Assembly (NCBI GenBank): GCA_030141605.1 | Contig: JAQGDQ010000096.1 | Span: 496,001-560,000 of the forward strand | Length of the DNA: 64,000 nucleotides | Direction of reading: 5' to 3' | DNA from: Tubiluchus corallicola | Lineage: Eukaryota > Priapulida > Priapulimorpha > Priapulimorphida > Tubiluchidae | Shown: one piece after another, positions 49,663 to 63,312 of the stretch | How positions within the stretch are numbered: the first letter of the stretch is position 1 | How the letters are laid out: each line of letters starts with the position of its first letter | Made by a program: the position numbers and the translations under genes | Notes under the pieces: generated by a model | The model's input: only the letters and a program-made list of their open reading frames with translations | Told to the model about the DNA's origin: nothing | Databases searched by the model: none

Positions 49663-50979
49663 AATGCAATAATTCACATTTCTACTCGTATTCAGAAACA
49701 CAAGTCACAGTGTTGCAGTACACTGCAAAAAAACATGATCAAGTGTAAACATACACCATCACCAACAACCATTATACATAAATAAACTCGCAATATCATA
49801 ATAATAATAATAATAGTTATATGACATCATCACAATAGCATTTAGGAAAAATGTGCAAAATAAGATAAAAGTAAACACAAACACAAATGACAGAAAAGGT
49901 AAGATTACAGAATCACTCACTAAAGCTTGTAAAAGTAAAAGTTTGTAAAAATATAACAGATCTGTCTCGAAAGTAAATTATTACAGAACTCTACAAAGAT
50001 CACAACCAATTACATCACTAGCCATGAAAAAAGAGCCTATTTTTATTATCTAATTAACAGGTACAATTTATGTCGTACAATAGTATGTACTTGACACTTA
50101 AAATAAATGATATATTTCATAATAATAATAATTACACAGTAAAATATCACGGAAATCTGTCTCAGGTTAAGAAAGCTGCCCAACTTTTGTATATTATGCA
50201 TGTTTTCATAAAAATTAGTTCAAGTATCTAGTTGTAACAATATTTCATACAGTTATTATGGGTCATATTAACAGCACGTACAATATTTAAAATAAATAAA
50301 CATAACATTGAAAAACAGAGTCATTAAAGAGTAAGTCAGAACAGCTGTTTGCACTGTAGGCAAAGCTTTTGTTAGAGTTGTTCCATTAAGGAAAAAGGAT
50401 TATGTCATACTAAAGTGAGAGTCATTCATTGTCCCTGAAAACCATGTAAATGTTAAAGGAATTTCTGTTGTGCAAAAGCATTGATTCCTATTATAATTTC
50501 ATGCATACACTAAATAAAATAGTGTAAATAGACCTGGTACTGAGTCTGATTATAAATAATTAATGCTAAATATTTGTAAACAGGTGTAATAACAACAAGT
50601 AACAAATGGAATGTCAATGACAGCGATTGTGCCATCATCACAATTAAATACAAAAAACATTTTACTTTCTTGGAAAATCTCTGCCTAATTAAAGTGGTGT
50701 GAAAATACGAATACGTTTTGGAATGTTGTACTTATCGTCTCGAATGTTTCGTACTTACAGCCTTGATTTGGACGGTTTATAATAGCTAAGGACGAGTCTT
50801 CATGTCAAAGGCACAAATGAATAATGTATAACTAACATAAAAGTTTCTATCAAAATTGAACTTAAAAAATGGTAGAAAAACTAACACTCTGATCAAGTGA
50901 CCATGTCCACTGCCCTGATCAAGTCACCACATCCAGCACTCTGATTAATTGAGTATGTCCACTACCTCGCTGTTTCGAA

Positions 50980-51199
50980 TATGCAGTCAAACCTCTTTAT
51001 ACTGCCTCACTTGGATTCCAAAAAGAGTTGGCATTAAGCGAGCTTGGCATCATAACGAGGTGCTTTAATACATTTTGCAATGTAATTATGTAAAATGTAC
51101 ATGAATCAATGCAATTACAGACATTTTGTTTTCTCAAAAATATGGATGCTAGTCAATGTTGGTATTATAAAGAGAGCATTATAACGAGGTTTGACCGTA
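50980..51199. mobile_element. pogo/Tigger-like MITE, about 214 bp
   Basis: CAGTCAAACCTCTTTATACT at 50984 is mirrored at 51180-51197 (CGGTCAAACCTCGTTAT on the minus strand), with TA outside each end. Internal GTTGGCATTAAGCGAG and ATAACGAGGTGC blocks repeat the terminal theme. There is no transposase. Confidence 0.75.
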
Positions 51200-54100
51200 T
51201 GGATTGGCTACATAATGGATGGACTTTTAATGTTGGCACTGGAAATTGGACACACTCCAATTTGTGTTGGGTGGCTTAGCATTTGGATAACATTTTAAAA
51301 ATACTTCAGATCAAAATGGCTGACACGAAAGCACAGATTTTGTACTACTATACACAAAAATCTGAGAATCAGATAAAAGTGAATAGTTATTTCACACGAG
51401 TTATGAAATGTCCCAACAATCGTCTGATATTAAATAATCAAAATGGTGATATACAGATTAAGCTATTATTAAACATTACATTATAGTTCACAAATAACTT
51501 TTCATTTAACTTAAGCTGCATCAGATTTTTTAACACACCTGAATATGAACGTTTTTGATCCACAATATTTTCAGTCATGATTTCTGGGATCAATATACAC
51601 AAGAAATTTAATAATAATTTAATCTAAACAGCAAGAGGGGATAATAATACCAGGGGTATTTTGATTATCAGCAGTAATGGTGGACTCCGTGAATGGAGTT
51701 TTCTTTTTGAGTCAACAATTATAAAAGCAGGCACGATATACGCATTACTAAACATTTGAAGCAAAGAAACAGTTCATAATTATACTATATTTTGGATGTC
51801 TTGGAACATTTTACTTTTATAACAGTTCACTCCAACTACTCTGAACAAAATTTCTCTATTTCACAATAACATCAGTTCTACGGTAGCATAGTTTAAAAAA
51901 TTACCGAAATCGCAACAATATTGATGGGCATGAATAAAATGCCAGATTGCTGCTTACAAAGATACACTAAGTGACCCTTAGCTATTTAAGCTATATTTCA
52001 GACAACCAATCAGCTACTTGTTCCTCCACTGTACAAATATAATAATAAGTACATTGATTGTTTTACTTTTGGCCGCTTTCTAGTGTTCCCCAAATAAAGT
52101 CTCTTCCATGAATAAATTAGGCCAAATGAGAAGCAAACATGTTACGCAAAAATGTGAAGTTGGCCATGCAGTATTGTAATATTGTAAGTTACCGTAAGTG
52201 CATATAGTATAATTTCTTAAGCTAGTCACAGATGATTACCCCACTGTTTTTAGTAACATAATTCAAAGAGTTAGTCAGAAAACATATATATGATTAGCTA
52301 TGCAGTGCTTAACAACATGCGTTAAGCTAGTGTTAGTACTGTGCAAACAATCGACAAAACATGCATATGTTATGGACGGTTATTTTTATGTGCTTTTGGA
52401 CATATCGTAAAAGTGAAAACGACTATAAAACTATATCTCTACAATGCAAGTGCACGCAAGAAGCATGCTTCTAAAAGAAAATTTTTAGTATGACCGAATG
52501 TGTGAGTTCTTACACAAACCATGCCATCTATTTCCATATTCGAAATGCCAATTATTTTCTAATAATTATCAAGATTTTAACACAGGACCAGCATGCTTCT
52601 TACAAAAAACTGTATAATATTATTTCAATAAAACCGAGTTAAATATAAACCTTTAAATAACAGTACAATTAGCAAATATTTGAAGACAAAGTTAGGTAAC
52701 AGGACAAAATTTACATGAACAAAGACTCGTAACAGAAAACATGAGCAAATAACTGTGCATATATGTTACTGATATCCAGCCCATCCATCTAGATCTAGCT
52801 TGCAGTGAGAGTCTACTGTGTGCTCAGTAGAAGTTGCTGTTATTACAAATATTCTAGTAAAAAGTACTGCAACATGCAAGGCAAACTTCTCTTTTTTATC
52901 AGCAGAGGGAGACACTCGCAACCCAGCAAAATGGCCGCCTTAGACCGCTAGCAGTACGGGAGTGCTGTAGCTTGATGGTGAGTAACTGCAAAACCAAATG
53001 AAAAACAAGAACTTGTAAATAGAGCAAAAAGCTGTCGACATAATCGCACAGCAGTGACAGAAAATTACAAATTCTTTACAACAGATAAAAAATAGAACTA
53101 CGATATTGTTGTTAATGTACAACTGCTAAGCTAGATCCGATTTCTCTCAAAAGATGGGGCTGATAACCTTGCTGATAATCCACTACATGGCGTAAAGTAT
53201 TGTAGGCGTGTCATACCTCACTGCATAATTAGTGTACATGCTATAACTAGAAAATAAAATAAAAAAGAATTATTGGCAATTGCTTGTTTGCAATAGAGAA
53301 ACAAAGAGTGCATGTATGTTGTTCTTAAGCTTGAAACCCAACACCAATGTTGTTGTTTAAGCGAAATAAATATAAGTGTTAGTGAGGATGTGAATTTATG
53401 GACCAAAATTGTTTCAAAAAGTGGAATAAGTTGCTGACAGTTACCTAGTAAATTATAAAATTATTTCACACTTGAAGAAATATGAAGACATGAAAGGGCA
53501 AACACAGTAACCATACAACTCCACTTGTCCTCTGTAGAAGGCTCTCGCTTATCTGTTTGCATTTTTGGAATCACCTCAAAATTTAAGGGAAAGAAAATGA
53601 AATGACCAAAATTTTCCAAGGAGGGCAGGTGCTAAATTACGATAGCTGAATAACTTAATTATAGTGACTCATTTACTACAGCCATTAACTAAATGCATGT
53701 TATTCTAAAAGTAAGATTTTCACAATGTTTTTTTAGATGCTTGCTGTCACAAATCAGCAAATTATACTTATGCCACCCACCAAGAATGATGTTAATTCAA
53801 ACACTGTGTAAATCAGCATCAAAATTAGAATGATACATGTAAAAACATGCCATTATGTAGCAGAGCACATGGCAATAAATATGCTTTCAGGCAATAAAAC
53901 TCATGCAGCATGCATGTAAATGGAACATCCCAACGGGTTTTTGTGGAGTGCAAAAATATCACACTAAATCTGTTTCGAAGTGCCTAAAAAATATACCGCT
54001 GTACAGAAGCTAGGAGCAGATTATTATTCAAATGCGCAATCTGAGATCAGATTTCAGCGTTTCTTCTATGGAAGGACTGCAATTTCAGTTAAACTAAATA

Positions 54101-54430
54101 TTGTCCGATTCACTATTTAAGTAGTAATCTCAACGGCATGCATGGAATATATTAGGAGTTTTAATTAAAGACAAATTTAGCTGCAAAAGTTTGCAGTGGA
54201 TTTAAAAACAAAAGAAACAAAAAATGGTCAGCTTAAGTACTAATGCTTGTTTCGTATGCAAGCTTTTAGGTGACAGAAGATACAAATATGTTAGTAACAC
54301 AAAATAGGGGTCATCTGTTACTTAAAATGTGACACAGAGATAATAGAGCAGAATAAGGAGATAAATTAATATTTATACATGTTAAAACAGACAAGACAAC
54401 GAATAAAAGAAAAAGTAGTGATAATGATTA

Positions 54431-54470
54431 TATACACACACATGATCGCACACACGCACACATACACACG
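54431..54470. repeat. (CA)n-rich microsatellite
   Basis: An interrupted ACACAC run with CGCA breaks in the TMEM268-side spacer. Confidence 0.85.
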
Positions 54471-55127
54471 ATGCTATCATAAAGTAACAACGCAATAATA
54501 ATCAGGCTGAGGAAAATGTTATCACAGGATATCCATCACCACTTGTCGCACTTCTAGGCAAACACTGAAAACCTACTATCTATCTACTTAGAAGCTTCTA
54601 TACTACCTACTACACACAACAACTTTGCCAATCAAAACCGATTCATAAATCATCCATTCAGTTAACGCTATTAAAATACCAAATACAAATCTCTGCTAGT
54701 GTTTAAAACTATTGTAAAAACTGAGTGATTATGCACAAATAGCTGTTATGATTACATTTATAATTATGAACCACCAAGTGATTAGTTAATAGCGGCTGTT
54801 AGACTTTTAGAGTGCTCTGACATAGAAAACAAACACCAAACATTGCTATGCTGAAACCCAAAAAAAAACAGTGGTCCTGAGATTGGTCAAGAATGTAAAA
54901 AATACTGAAAGAATGAAATTCAAAGCTGGACTGATATAAAAAGAATGCATAACAGTGCAGAGGAGACTAACAAATTGGCACGACTTAACAAATCATGTCA
55001 AAACATCTTAAATAACACTATAAAGTAAAAGCAGCAAGGCACAACACAGTGCTTTCTAAACAGAAATCAAGAGATTTCACAAGTTTCCTTGGCAACAATT
55101 GCCACATCAACAACATGAACAGCCCCT

Positions 55128-58100
55128 TCACCAACGACATAGACCCTCATACCATCTAGGTGCTCGGCCGCGGAAGTACTGCTCAGCTGCAAACTGGCAC
55201 AAGCAGTAGGCGTTCCGTACGTGTTGTGGCTTCGGACGGCATGTCACGTCAATTGCAGCACTAGGAAAATTGAGCAGATCTCGAGCCAGGCTCTTCAAAT
55301 AATGCTGAGAAAAGCGTAAAATTGTTTTCTCTGCTTTGATCTGTAAATTAAAATTTACAGTAAGCATGATCATTGTACATTGTACCTACATAAGACGATC
55401 AACTGAACAAAATGTTTAGATTTTAAAAATGGTCACAACTGCACACAAACTTTAGTGATTGTGATTTTATTTATAGACAGCACAATTTGTGTAACTAATG
55501 TGAATGTATCAACCAAATAATTTTCCTTTAATTTTCCTTTTGCACTTGATTTGCTGTAGTATAATTCAATTTCTACATCATCACCAACCGTGGTCAAGGA
55601 AAATGCATAAATTAATTTAACGTGAAGCATGATTACATAATAACTTATTACAATAAAGTAGCTAATTAACTAATTAATTATGTTCATTATTTTACCATTC
55701 TTTGAGTGTGTGTCATGTTAGTCGCAGCTGCATTCCCCATTATTGCTTCCGTATCAGCCTCCAGCGTTGTAGCGGAAACCGCGCTACCGGCTACTGGGGT
55801 GATTGTCGTGTCCGTCGTATCGACAGATGAGTTTAGTGATCCCCCTTCCTGAGACTTGCTGCTTCTCTTTGACTATACACACCAACAAGCGAATCAACTC
55901 AAAATTAAATAGTTACGTTTTCGATTCTCTGATTAATGGCCAAGGCGATCCTTAAAACTCTAGACTGGGTACCCATGAAAAATCCAAAACAGCTTTCAAA
56001 ATTCAGGTCCAATATTTCTTATATGGACAGGACGGACTTTGGTAGTCCAGAAATTCAAGTTCCAAATCTGAATCTGAGCCTTGATTTGGATTATGCTCAG
56101 GATTTATTTTAACTGCTTCGGAACCGATTCAGTTCGGTAAAAAATTGTGAAACATTTACCATAAGTTATTTGTCAACTCACCACATGACTGACATTATTC
56201 ATTTAATAATAGTGACACAGCTTACACAAGTTTCAGTTATTGCGCTTTAGAACACAAAAGATATTTTAGCAAGGTTGTCTTTAATTTCCTTTTTACTTTC
56301 CAAAGTGTATTAATTTAGTTTCAAATACGAAAGTGCAGTCATGAAATATGCTAAAATTTCTCAGAATTTATTGTACGCATGAACAGTTTGCATAGTTTTC
56401 AAGATGGCAACAGATAAGAGAGCAAAGCACGCTTAACATGAAGTAAGGCAAAAACTAAATCTGAATTAATAAACTGTGTTTAGCAAGACCGTTATGTTTC
56501 AACAAAACTCTATCATTCATTGCAGCTAAATATTACTGCATTGATTCTAAGATGAATTGGCATTAAGTTACAAGATTCAGTTTCAATTTGGCATTGCAAA
56601 ATAAGCGAATTAAAGATTCGGGATCGTTTGGGTTTCGGAACCTGCAAAGTTGTGAGATTCGAATTAGATTCGGTTTTGGAAATTTAAGTTTCGTCCCATC
56701 CCAATTTCTTACTAATAAAAACTACTTACATAACAAATGCTATTCTGCACCGCAAAAGTTTCCCAACATTGAAAAAACATGTTAGTGGCCATTAAATGAT
56801 GAACAACTGATTGAAGTAGATTATAAAAACAAAGTTACGTTATAAAAAATAATTTCTCTACAAAATTATATTAGATACGCCAAAACGAATGTGTAACCAT
56901 CTTCTGACGCACTCCTTACAAAGTTATGCTCTCTTTGCTGTGTTTTTGAATGCCCATAACACACACACAGCATTAACACTTATAAAACGTTAGTGTAATG
57001 AATTTCATCACATTCTTATACCGTTGCTATCACAACTCAAGATTTGATGCCTAGTACCAAGCGAGACACTTATTATGGATGACACACACACACTGTAGCT
57101 ATAAACAAAATGCAGCAGGAATGGTGGTTTAGTGAACTTACATATTTAATGCTACTCGTTTCAGAACCGGAAACTGAGCCCCCGTGTTTCCCTTTCTTTT
57201 TCTTCAGTTCATCTTCGAGCAAAAGTTGACAGAACTGAGTCTACAAAGAAACAGAAAATATGGGAATTTAACATGAATGTCTCTAAAAGCGGCTTGAACA
57301 CAAATGTCCTTAAAACAACTTGAACACGAAATAAAAAAGAACATTTTATATAAGCTTGTATCATTACACTACAAAAAAATTGGAATTACAAATAGAAATA
57401 CAAATACGGTTACAAAAAATTGTGCCATAAGATGTCAATTGAAAAGGTTTAGAATTTTTCAGTTGTTAGAACGAATTTCGGAAAAATTTGCGAAACTTGG
57501 TTTTATGTAGATCATATAAAAAGATATGGAAATTAAAAATGGATTATTTATTGATTACGAATAACTTTTAGTTGCTGATTATCAAGAAAATCTAACATTG
57601 TTCTGCTTGGTGACACTGAAATTTGAAGTAATCTGAATAATACATTGACATGACCTTCATAGGTACAAAGTCATACTACTGTCACTAGACAAGAAGTTAA
57701 AAAGCTTTTGGTGCTCTAATATAGTTATTTTAACAACTACAGCTTCAGAAGTAGACACATCTGACACATGAGCTTGAATACTGGGAAATGAAAACAGTTC
57801 ACAAAAAAGTTTTCAGGTTTGGTGAGCCACCAAACTGACAATCACACTTATTATGTTGCACCAACACTTTTATGATCGTGTAGTTGTTAAAATTCGTAAC
57901 CATTTCGCTTAGCATAATATACAAGTTCAAACTGAAAGCAACGACTGCCCAAGGCACTGAACAAGCACTTTTCCTTTGCAATCAATGTTACTAGACTATC
58001 AATAAACTTAATGTAGGCAAACGTATTTACTCAAGTAGGACCAAATTCTTTAATTCAAGAGATTCAAAACTGTTTATTCCACATCAACACAAATATAATA

Positions 58101-61100
58101 AATGCATTAAAAGAAACAAAAAGTTTTCAATAATTCAGTGGTTAACAAACATTAAGATATCTCAAAAAGCAAATTTTGAGAAAAAACTGATTAGCTACCC
58201 ACTTAAATGATTTGTGTTGCAGGGCATTAAAGAAGCCAAGCTTGTAAAATGCCTTGATTGTGAAATTTCAAGTAAGAGGTACATTCATATGTAAGTTTAA
58301 ATAAAAAAATAAAAGGAGAGGATGTAAACAAGCGAGTGAGGATGAGAATTTAATGATGACGATGAAATGGAAATAAACATTTATTTATTTATTTATGGAA
58401 ATAAATAGACAATTATACAAAATTAAATAACAATAAGAATATACATCTGCTCAAGATTGAATGATAAATCATGAATGTAGACAATTCTTATAAACGCTGA
58501 TAAAATGGAGAATTAAAACCCCCAAGTTTGATCTTCTGGTTACATTTTTATGACATTATGACATTGTCTCATTACGTGTGATAATGTAATTTATTACGTG
58601 TAGAAGAAGCTGGTTTTCAGAGATTTTTTTCAACCTGTTTATACTAACGCTTTGTTTTGTAGTGATGTCTAGTATATTCCAGAGTTTAGCATCTTGAAAA
58701 GTAAAAATTCAAGATTAAAACAAAATTATAATTCAAGATTATAAATGGCAAACATGTCACACAGGTTAAACCAAGCGTTGAGTTTTATTTTGCTGTTCTT
58801 ACACTATGCGAATCAATGTTCTCGCTATTATACAAGACGTTAATTAGTGTAAATTTAATCAATACTTACCACGCAGTCCCGAATGTCATAATAATAGAAG
58901 TGCAGCTGCAGGTGCAGTTAAGGAAAGCAGGTAAATCAAAACTATAGACTGTACAGTAGCACACCAACACTGCTGACTGTGTTTATGACATTAAATAATG
59001 ATTACTAAAAAAATTAAGAGATATTGATATGCTCTCAAGATAATTGCTTGAAGAAATTTTCAGAGGTTCTAATCAAATTCATGCAAATCAAAGTATTCAA
59101 AAATAATTGCAAGTGATTTAGAATCAACTCCATGCTGGAGCTGCAGCTGTGGATATTAAATACAATTTACTAGGCTACAGCAAGTGCTCTGCTCTACTAT
59201 TTTCATTCATATGCCAATACATAAATCATCAATAAGACCACACTAGATCAGCACCCTTCATTTAGTGTATGACTACTATCTGATAAAAATAATATATATT
59301 AGACATTTTGCTTCAAAACAGCCATCTTATAGGGCTTTCATGTGTGAAGTAATAATAGTAAACTCTATTTTGTATCGAAGATACAATACATCATAAAACA
59401 AAATACAATAAAATTACAACACAGTAAAGTTCACATCAAAGGTAAACTACAATATATACAAGTTTGTTATTTTATTGAAGGTTTCTGGTATTTAGAGCCT
59501 TATAAAATTCATTTTCTACTAGACGTTTTACATTAATACAAGATGAGTTCCGCGGTGTCTTAGAATTCGTATGCATGGATTGACGAGATTTATTAATATA
59601 GCTATCTAGGTGATACATAAGACTTTCATAGAATGTAAGTTTTCTTATATCAATTAAATAGTTCAGTGGTATTGTAATACAGAAGTTTTGGAGTTATCTA
59701 ACAATCTCATTTTTTCCTTGTGTGTTAAAAAAAATATGGGATTAAAATAGACCAGAATCAGTAATGATCCAAGACGAATAAAAGGATACCATGATTTTAT
59801 GGCAGGACAAGCGTCCTTTGTCTTCCATACACATCAGCAGATTGTGTTTTGCTAGCGTCTGATTGGCGGCTGACACCGCGTCGTCTAGGTTACGGTCCCA
59901 CTGAAAATAAAACAAACTGACTCATCTAACTTGAGTTCACTCAGCATAAAAGTTTAGCTGAAATACTAAAAATCAACTCATCGACTTCAATGAGACCATC
60001 CCTTTAGATAACTTCAGCACATAATGGGGTAATATGCAAGGGTTAACTTAGAGTAGAACGTCAACAGTAGTGAAAATACAGACTGTTCATATAGCATAGT
60101 TCTGTAGTTTTGTTAAAGTTCTGCTCACATATATTATACATATTAGCATACAAATGGCCAGCACTTGTAATTTGTAATTTATTATCCACCTCAGGATATA
60201 ATTTTACATTAGAGTTTCCGTTATTGTCTTATAATTATTGTGTGATATAACTAAGAAAAGAGATCAAATACAATTACAACAAACCTATATTAATATAATT
60301 ACTAAACTACATAATAGTTTATCAACCAGAAATATATGCTGCGAGGCGGTCGAAAAGTAAAGACTGTGAAACCACCATGAAAAGTGCAAAAAATTGTTTA
60401 GTTAACAAGAAAAAGAGTTTATAGAAAAACAGAGAATAGTAAAGATAAAGCAATAGAGTAAAATAGAGAAAAAGAGAAGGGAAATAAAACAGAAAGGAGG
60501 TCAGCAGAGACATGCGAGGTAAAAGTAGGAAATTATGAGCAGTACAATAACCAGTTGCTCTATGCTTTACACCATTTATAAAAATATATGTGACCACGTA
60601 ACTGATGCAGTGGGTTTACACAGTTTATTTATATACCAATAAAAAAGGACAGCTTAACTTAACTTAAATGACTTGGCTTAAATGAGAAACAAAGTTAAAT
60701 ATTGGTAACCCATTCTGGTTTTATCCCACCCAACAATTGGAGAAAATTTCTACCAAATAAAAAAATTCTAACAATTCTAGCAATTCTAAAAATTTAATTT
60801 CTCCTTACAACATTTTTTAAATTCATATCTGTACAAAAATAGCATACAACTTGCTTAATATCATTTTGTCATTTAAAGACTACTTTATTTTAATAATATT
60901 TGTAGTAGATGGCAGCACCTATGCTGCAAGCAAATATAACATTATCCACAATGTGGTGACATCTGTTGGCAAAAAAGAAGTTTTTTATGCTACTGCTCAT
61001 TTAAGGTTTTGCTGTGTTAAAAGGCTTTCTAGAATTTTTCTCAACTGCTATTTATAGTAAAGCATCCCTAATATTTACTGCCACTTATGACGCTTACAAC

Positions 61101-63312
61101 CTTCACACACATTGTAAAATGCTGAACTGTATCAACAACAACACCTTTCAGCTACGAATGCTTGAATGAGATTTGACTCATCCAGTTATAGGTACAATAA
61201 TGCGGCTAGAGTTCCTGTTACTGCAGCTAAACGCTCCCATTCAATGCAAAATCGGTCAAGCATTACCTACTCGGTCACTGAAGAAAGAATAGTTGCCATA
61301 AGCAAGCAGGAGCAACTTAGCAGTTGTGAACAGTAGCTTTCACTATAATTTAATGGATAATTGATTATTTTATGATAAGAAGGATTCGGGTACAAAACAT
61401 GAGAAATCAGTTTATCTCATTCTAGCTGTCTTTCAGTTTCTCAAACCAGTTTTAAATGAGTTGAACCTGGTCTCTGTAGGAAGGGAATAAAGTGTCATGC
61501 ATGGGAATTATTGTAATTATTCACAGTTGCTGTGTGAAGGCATGCAAGATAACAACGCATTAAAAACAAATGAACAGTTTTACGACAAGCGTAGTAATTT
61601 AGCACAAGTACAGTGACCACCACTGTATACAGCCAACCCAACAGGAATGATTACAAGAGACTGTTTTTGCACACTTAATACCTGTTGCGTAACTATCATA
61701 ATAGTTTGACTAGTTGAAATATGCGAAAACAAGGACGTGGAAAGTACTTCAGAAATGTTGCACACGGCAATCGGGTTATAGCACTTTGGCATTGGAAAAA
61801 TTGTAAAATCCATAAAAGCGTACCTGATAGAAACAACCTTAGGTATACCTTAGTTTTTGAAAAAGAAGTTCTAATGGAAAAAAAAACATCAAGATAATAA
61901 TGGATCCACCACAACTAACAAATAAGCTTCAATAAGACACTAGTGAACTAATGGATCTGCCAAAACTGAAATGATTTAGCATCACGTGTGTGGCACAGTG
62001 TGCCAATTAAAATATTATTATTAGACATTAGAGTAAGAACTGCAGAACTTGATCTACTCCAGTCAGTTTTCAAGAATTTTCTCCACTATTTGCAAAGATG
62101 CAAAGCTTAATCTTCATACATAATACCAAGGGTAGGATGCTGTACATTGTGCAGGGTATTTCCCAGGTCATAAACCAAGGTGAGATTTCGCAGGCAATAT
62201 AACTTTTCACGTCATAAAACCATAAGTCCATAACCACACAATATAATTTCTAAGAAGCAGTAATTTGTATCTTATGTACAAATGAGTGCTATTTATAAAT
62301 ATGAACATACATTTTTTCATATTGCGCTGAACAAATAACAATAATTAGTTTGATTTCCACATAGTTTACCTTTCGTTTCAAGAACAGGCACACAATTATC
62401 CCCACAGCATTTACGACTAGCCACACAACTCCAACAGCAAAGAGATTCAGGCCTTTAAAAAACACAAAATAAACTCAATTGTCAAGTAGGATAAAGTGTT
62501 AACAGTACAGAATTCAGTCACCCAAGGAGCAATAATAACCAGTGATATAAAATTCCGAAAATATATCACAAAACATCCCAAATGGCTTTAGTCATTAATT
62601 TTTTACTTCAATTATTTAATTCTAGTGAAAAATTTTACAATTATGAGCTTCTAATAGTGCACATTATTGACATTATTCAGAGTTAAACCAAGGTACAGTT
62701 GTCAATGATCAATAACTAAGAAATGCGCAGTGTTTTCTTACCAATAATCCGTGTAGCTTACATAAGCATGCCTACATGTAACTTTACTCTAATGTACAGT
62801 TATTTGTGGTAATGAATGATGGCTATTCAATAATTCACAAGGCATTTGTATTACCTAGGCTGCTGCTGATGTCACAGCAGTGAATGACGCAAAATTTAAA
62901 CTTGTCGTATCATCCACATTTTCAAAATATAGTAATCTATTCTATTAAACAGTATAATGAATTCCTCAGCAAGTTTTGCAACCTTTTCCACTCCAATATG
63001 TAGGCAAAAACAACTACAAAAACACTGCCTAATTAACATCTTTCTTAGTTTATATTACTGTTTCAGTGGTTGTAAACACAAGTTTCCGCATCATTCAATG
63101 CAACTAGAAATGACGCAAAAGATTTTTACACAGAAATATTTTTAGAAAATGTCGCATATACCTTTTAATCCAGAAAAAATGAGAGCGAATAACACAACAA
63201 AACTGAAAAGTAACCAGATGACGATGATGCGTCGATAGCACATGGAATAGATGCCAAACCGATGATCATTGACGAGGAATGACACAGCCATTGAGAAACT
63301 GTCACGACCCAA
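55128..63312 (-). CDS. TMEM268: TMEM268-like two-pass membrane protein, 3' seven exons (5' end missing)
   Basis: Exons (minus): 63312-63162, 62452-62370, 59900-59790, 58905-58870, 57240-57142, 55872-55696, 55340-55128. All GT-AG phases join, giving 289 residues to the stop. Two hydrophobic helices (fragment residues about 29-49 and 54-75) form a hairpin separated by a short GLKGLN turn. A cytosolic-looking part follows: DLDDAVSAANQTLAKHNLLM, FYYYDIRDCV, a Lys-rich stretch and a Ser/Thr linker. The C-terminal domain has LRFSQHYLKSLARDLL and CLCQFAAEQYF. The arrangement, the LAAAN..LLRH-like and YFDLENCV-like blocks and the CxCQ near the C-terminus recall TMEM268 (C9orf91, DUF4481 family). Its function is poorly known. 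The N-terminal exons were not found between 63313 and 64000. Identification rests on remembered family features, not a search. Confidence 0.8.

Larger units (their letters stand above)
48741..55127. other. Convergent spacer / probable 3' UTRs of PRDX6 and TMEM268
   Basis: No recognisable coding exon. PRDX6 very likely ends near 49.2 kb. The remaining 5-6 kb may include a long TMEM268-like 3' UTR; minus-strand AATAAA occurs at 50047-50042 and 49662-49657. It contains a MITE (50984), a more GC-rich patch (52905-52980) and a CA repeat. Confidence 0.5.

Noticed and set aside
62840-62890. Tiny CAG-rich exon in the TMEM268-like gene
   Set aside because: An in-frame stop and a very small size; the flanking exons already join in phase without it.
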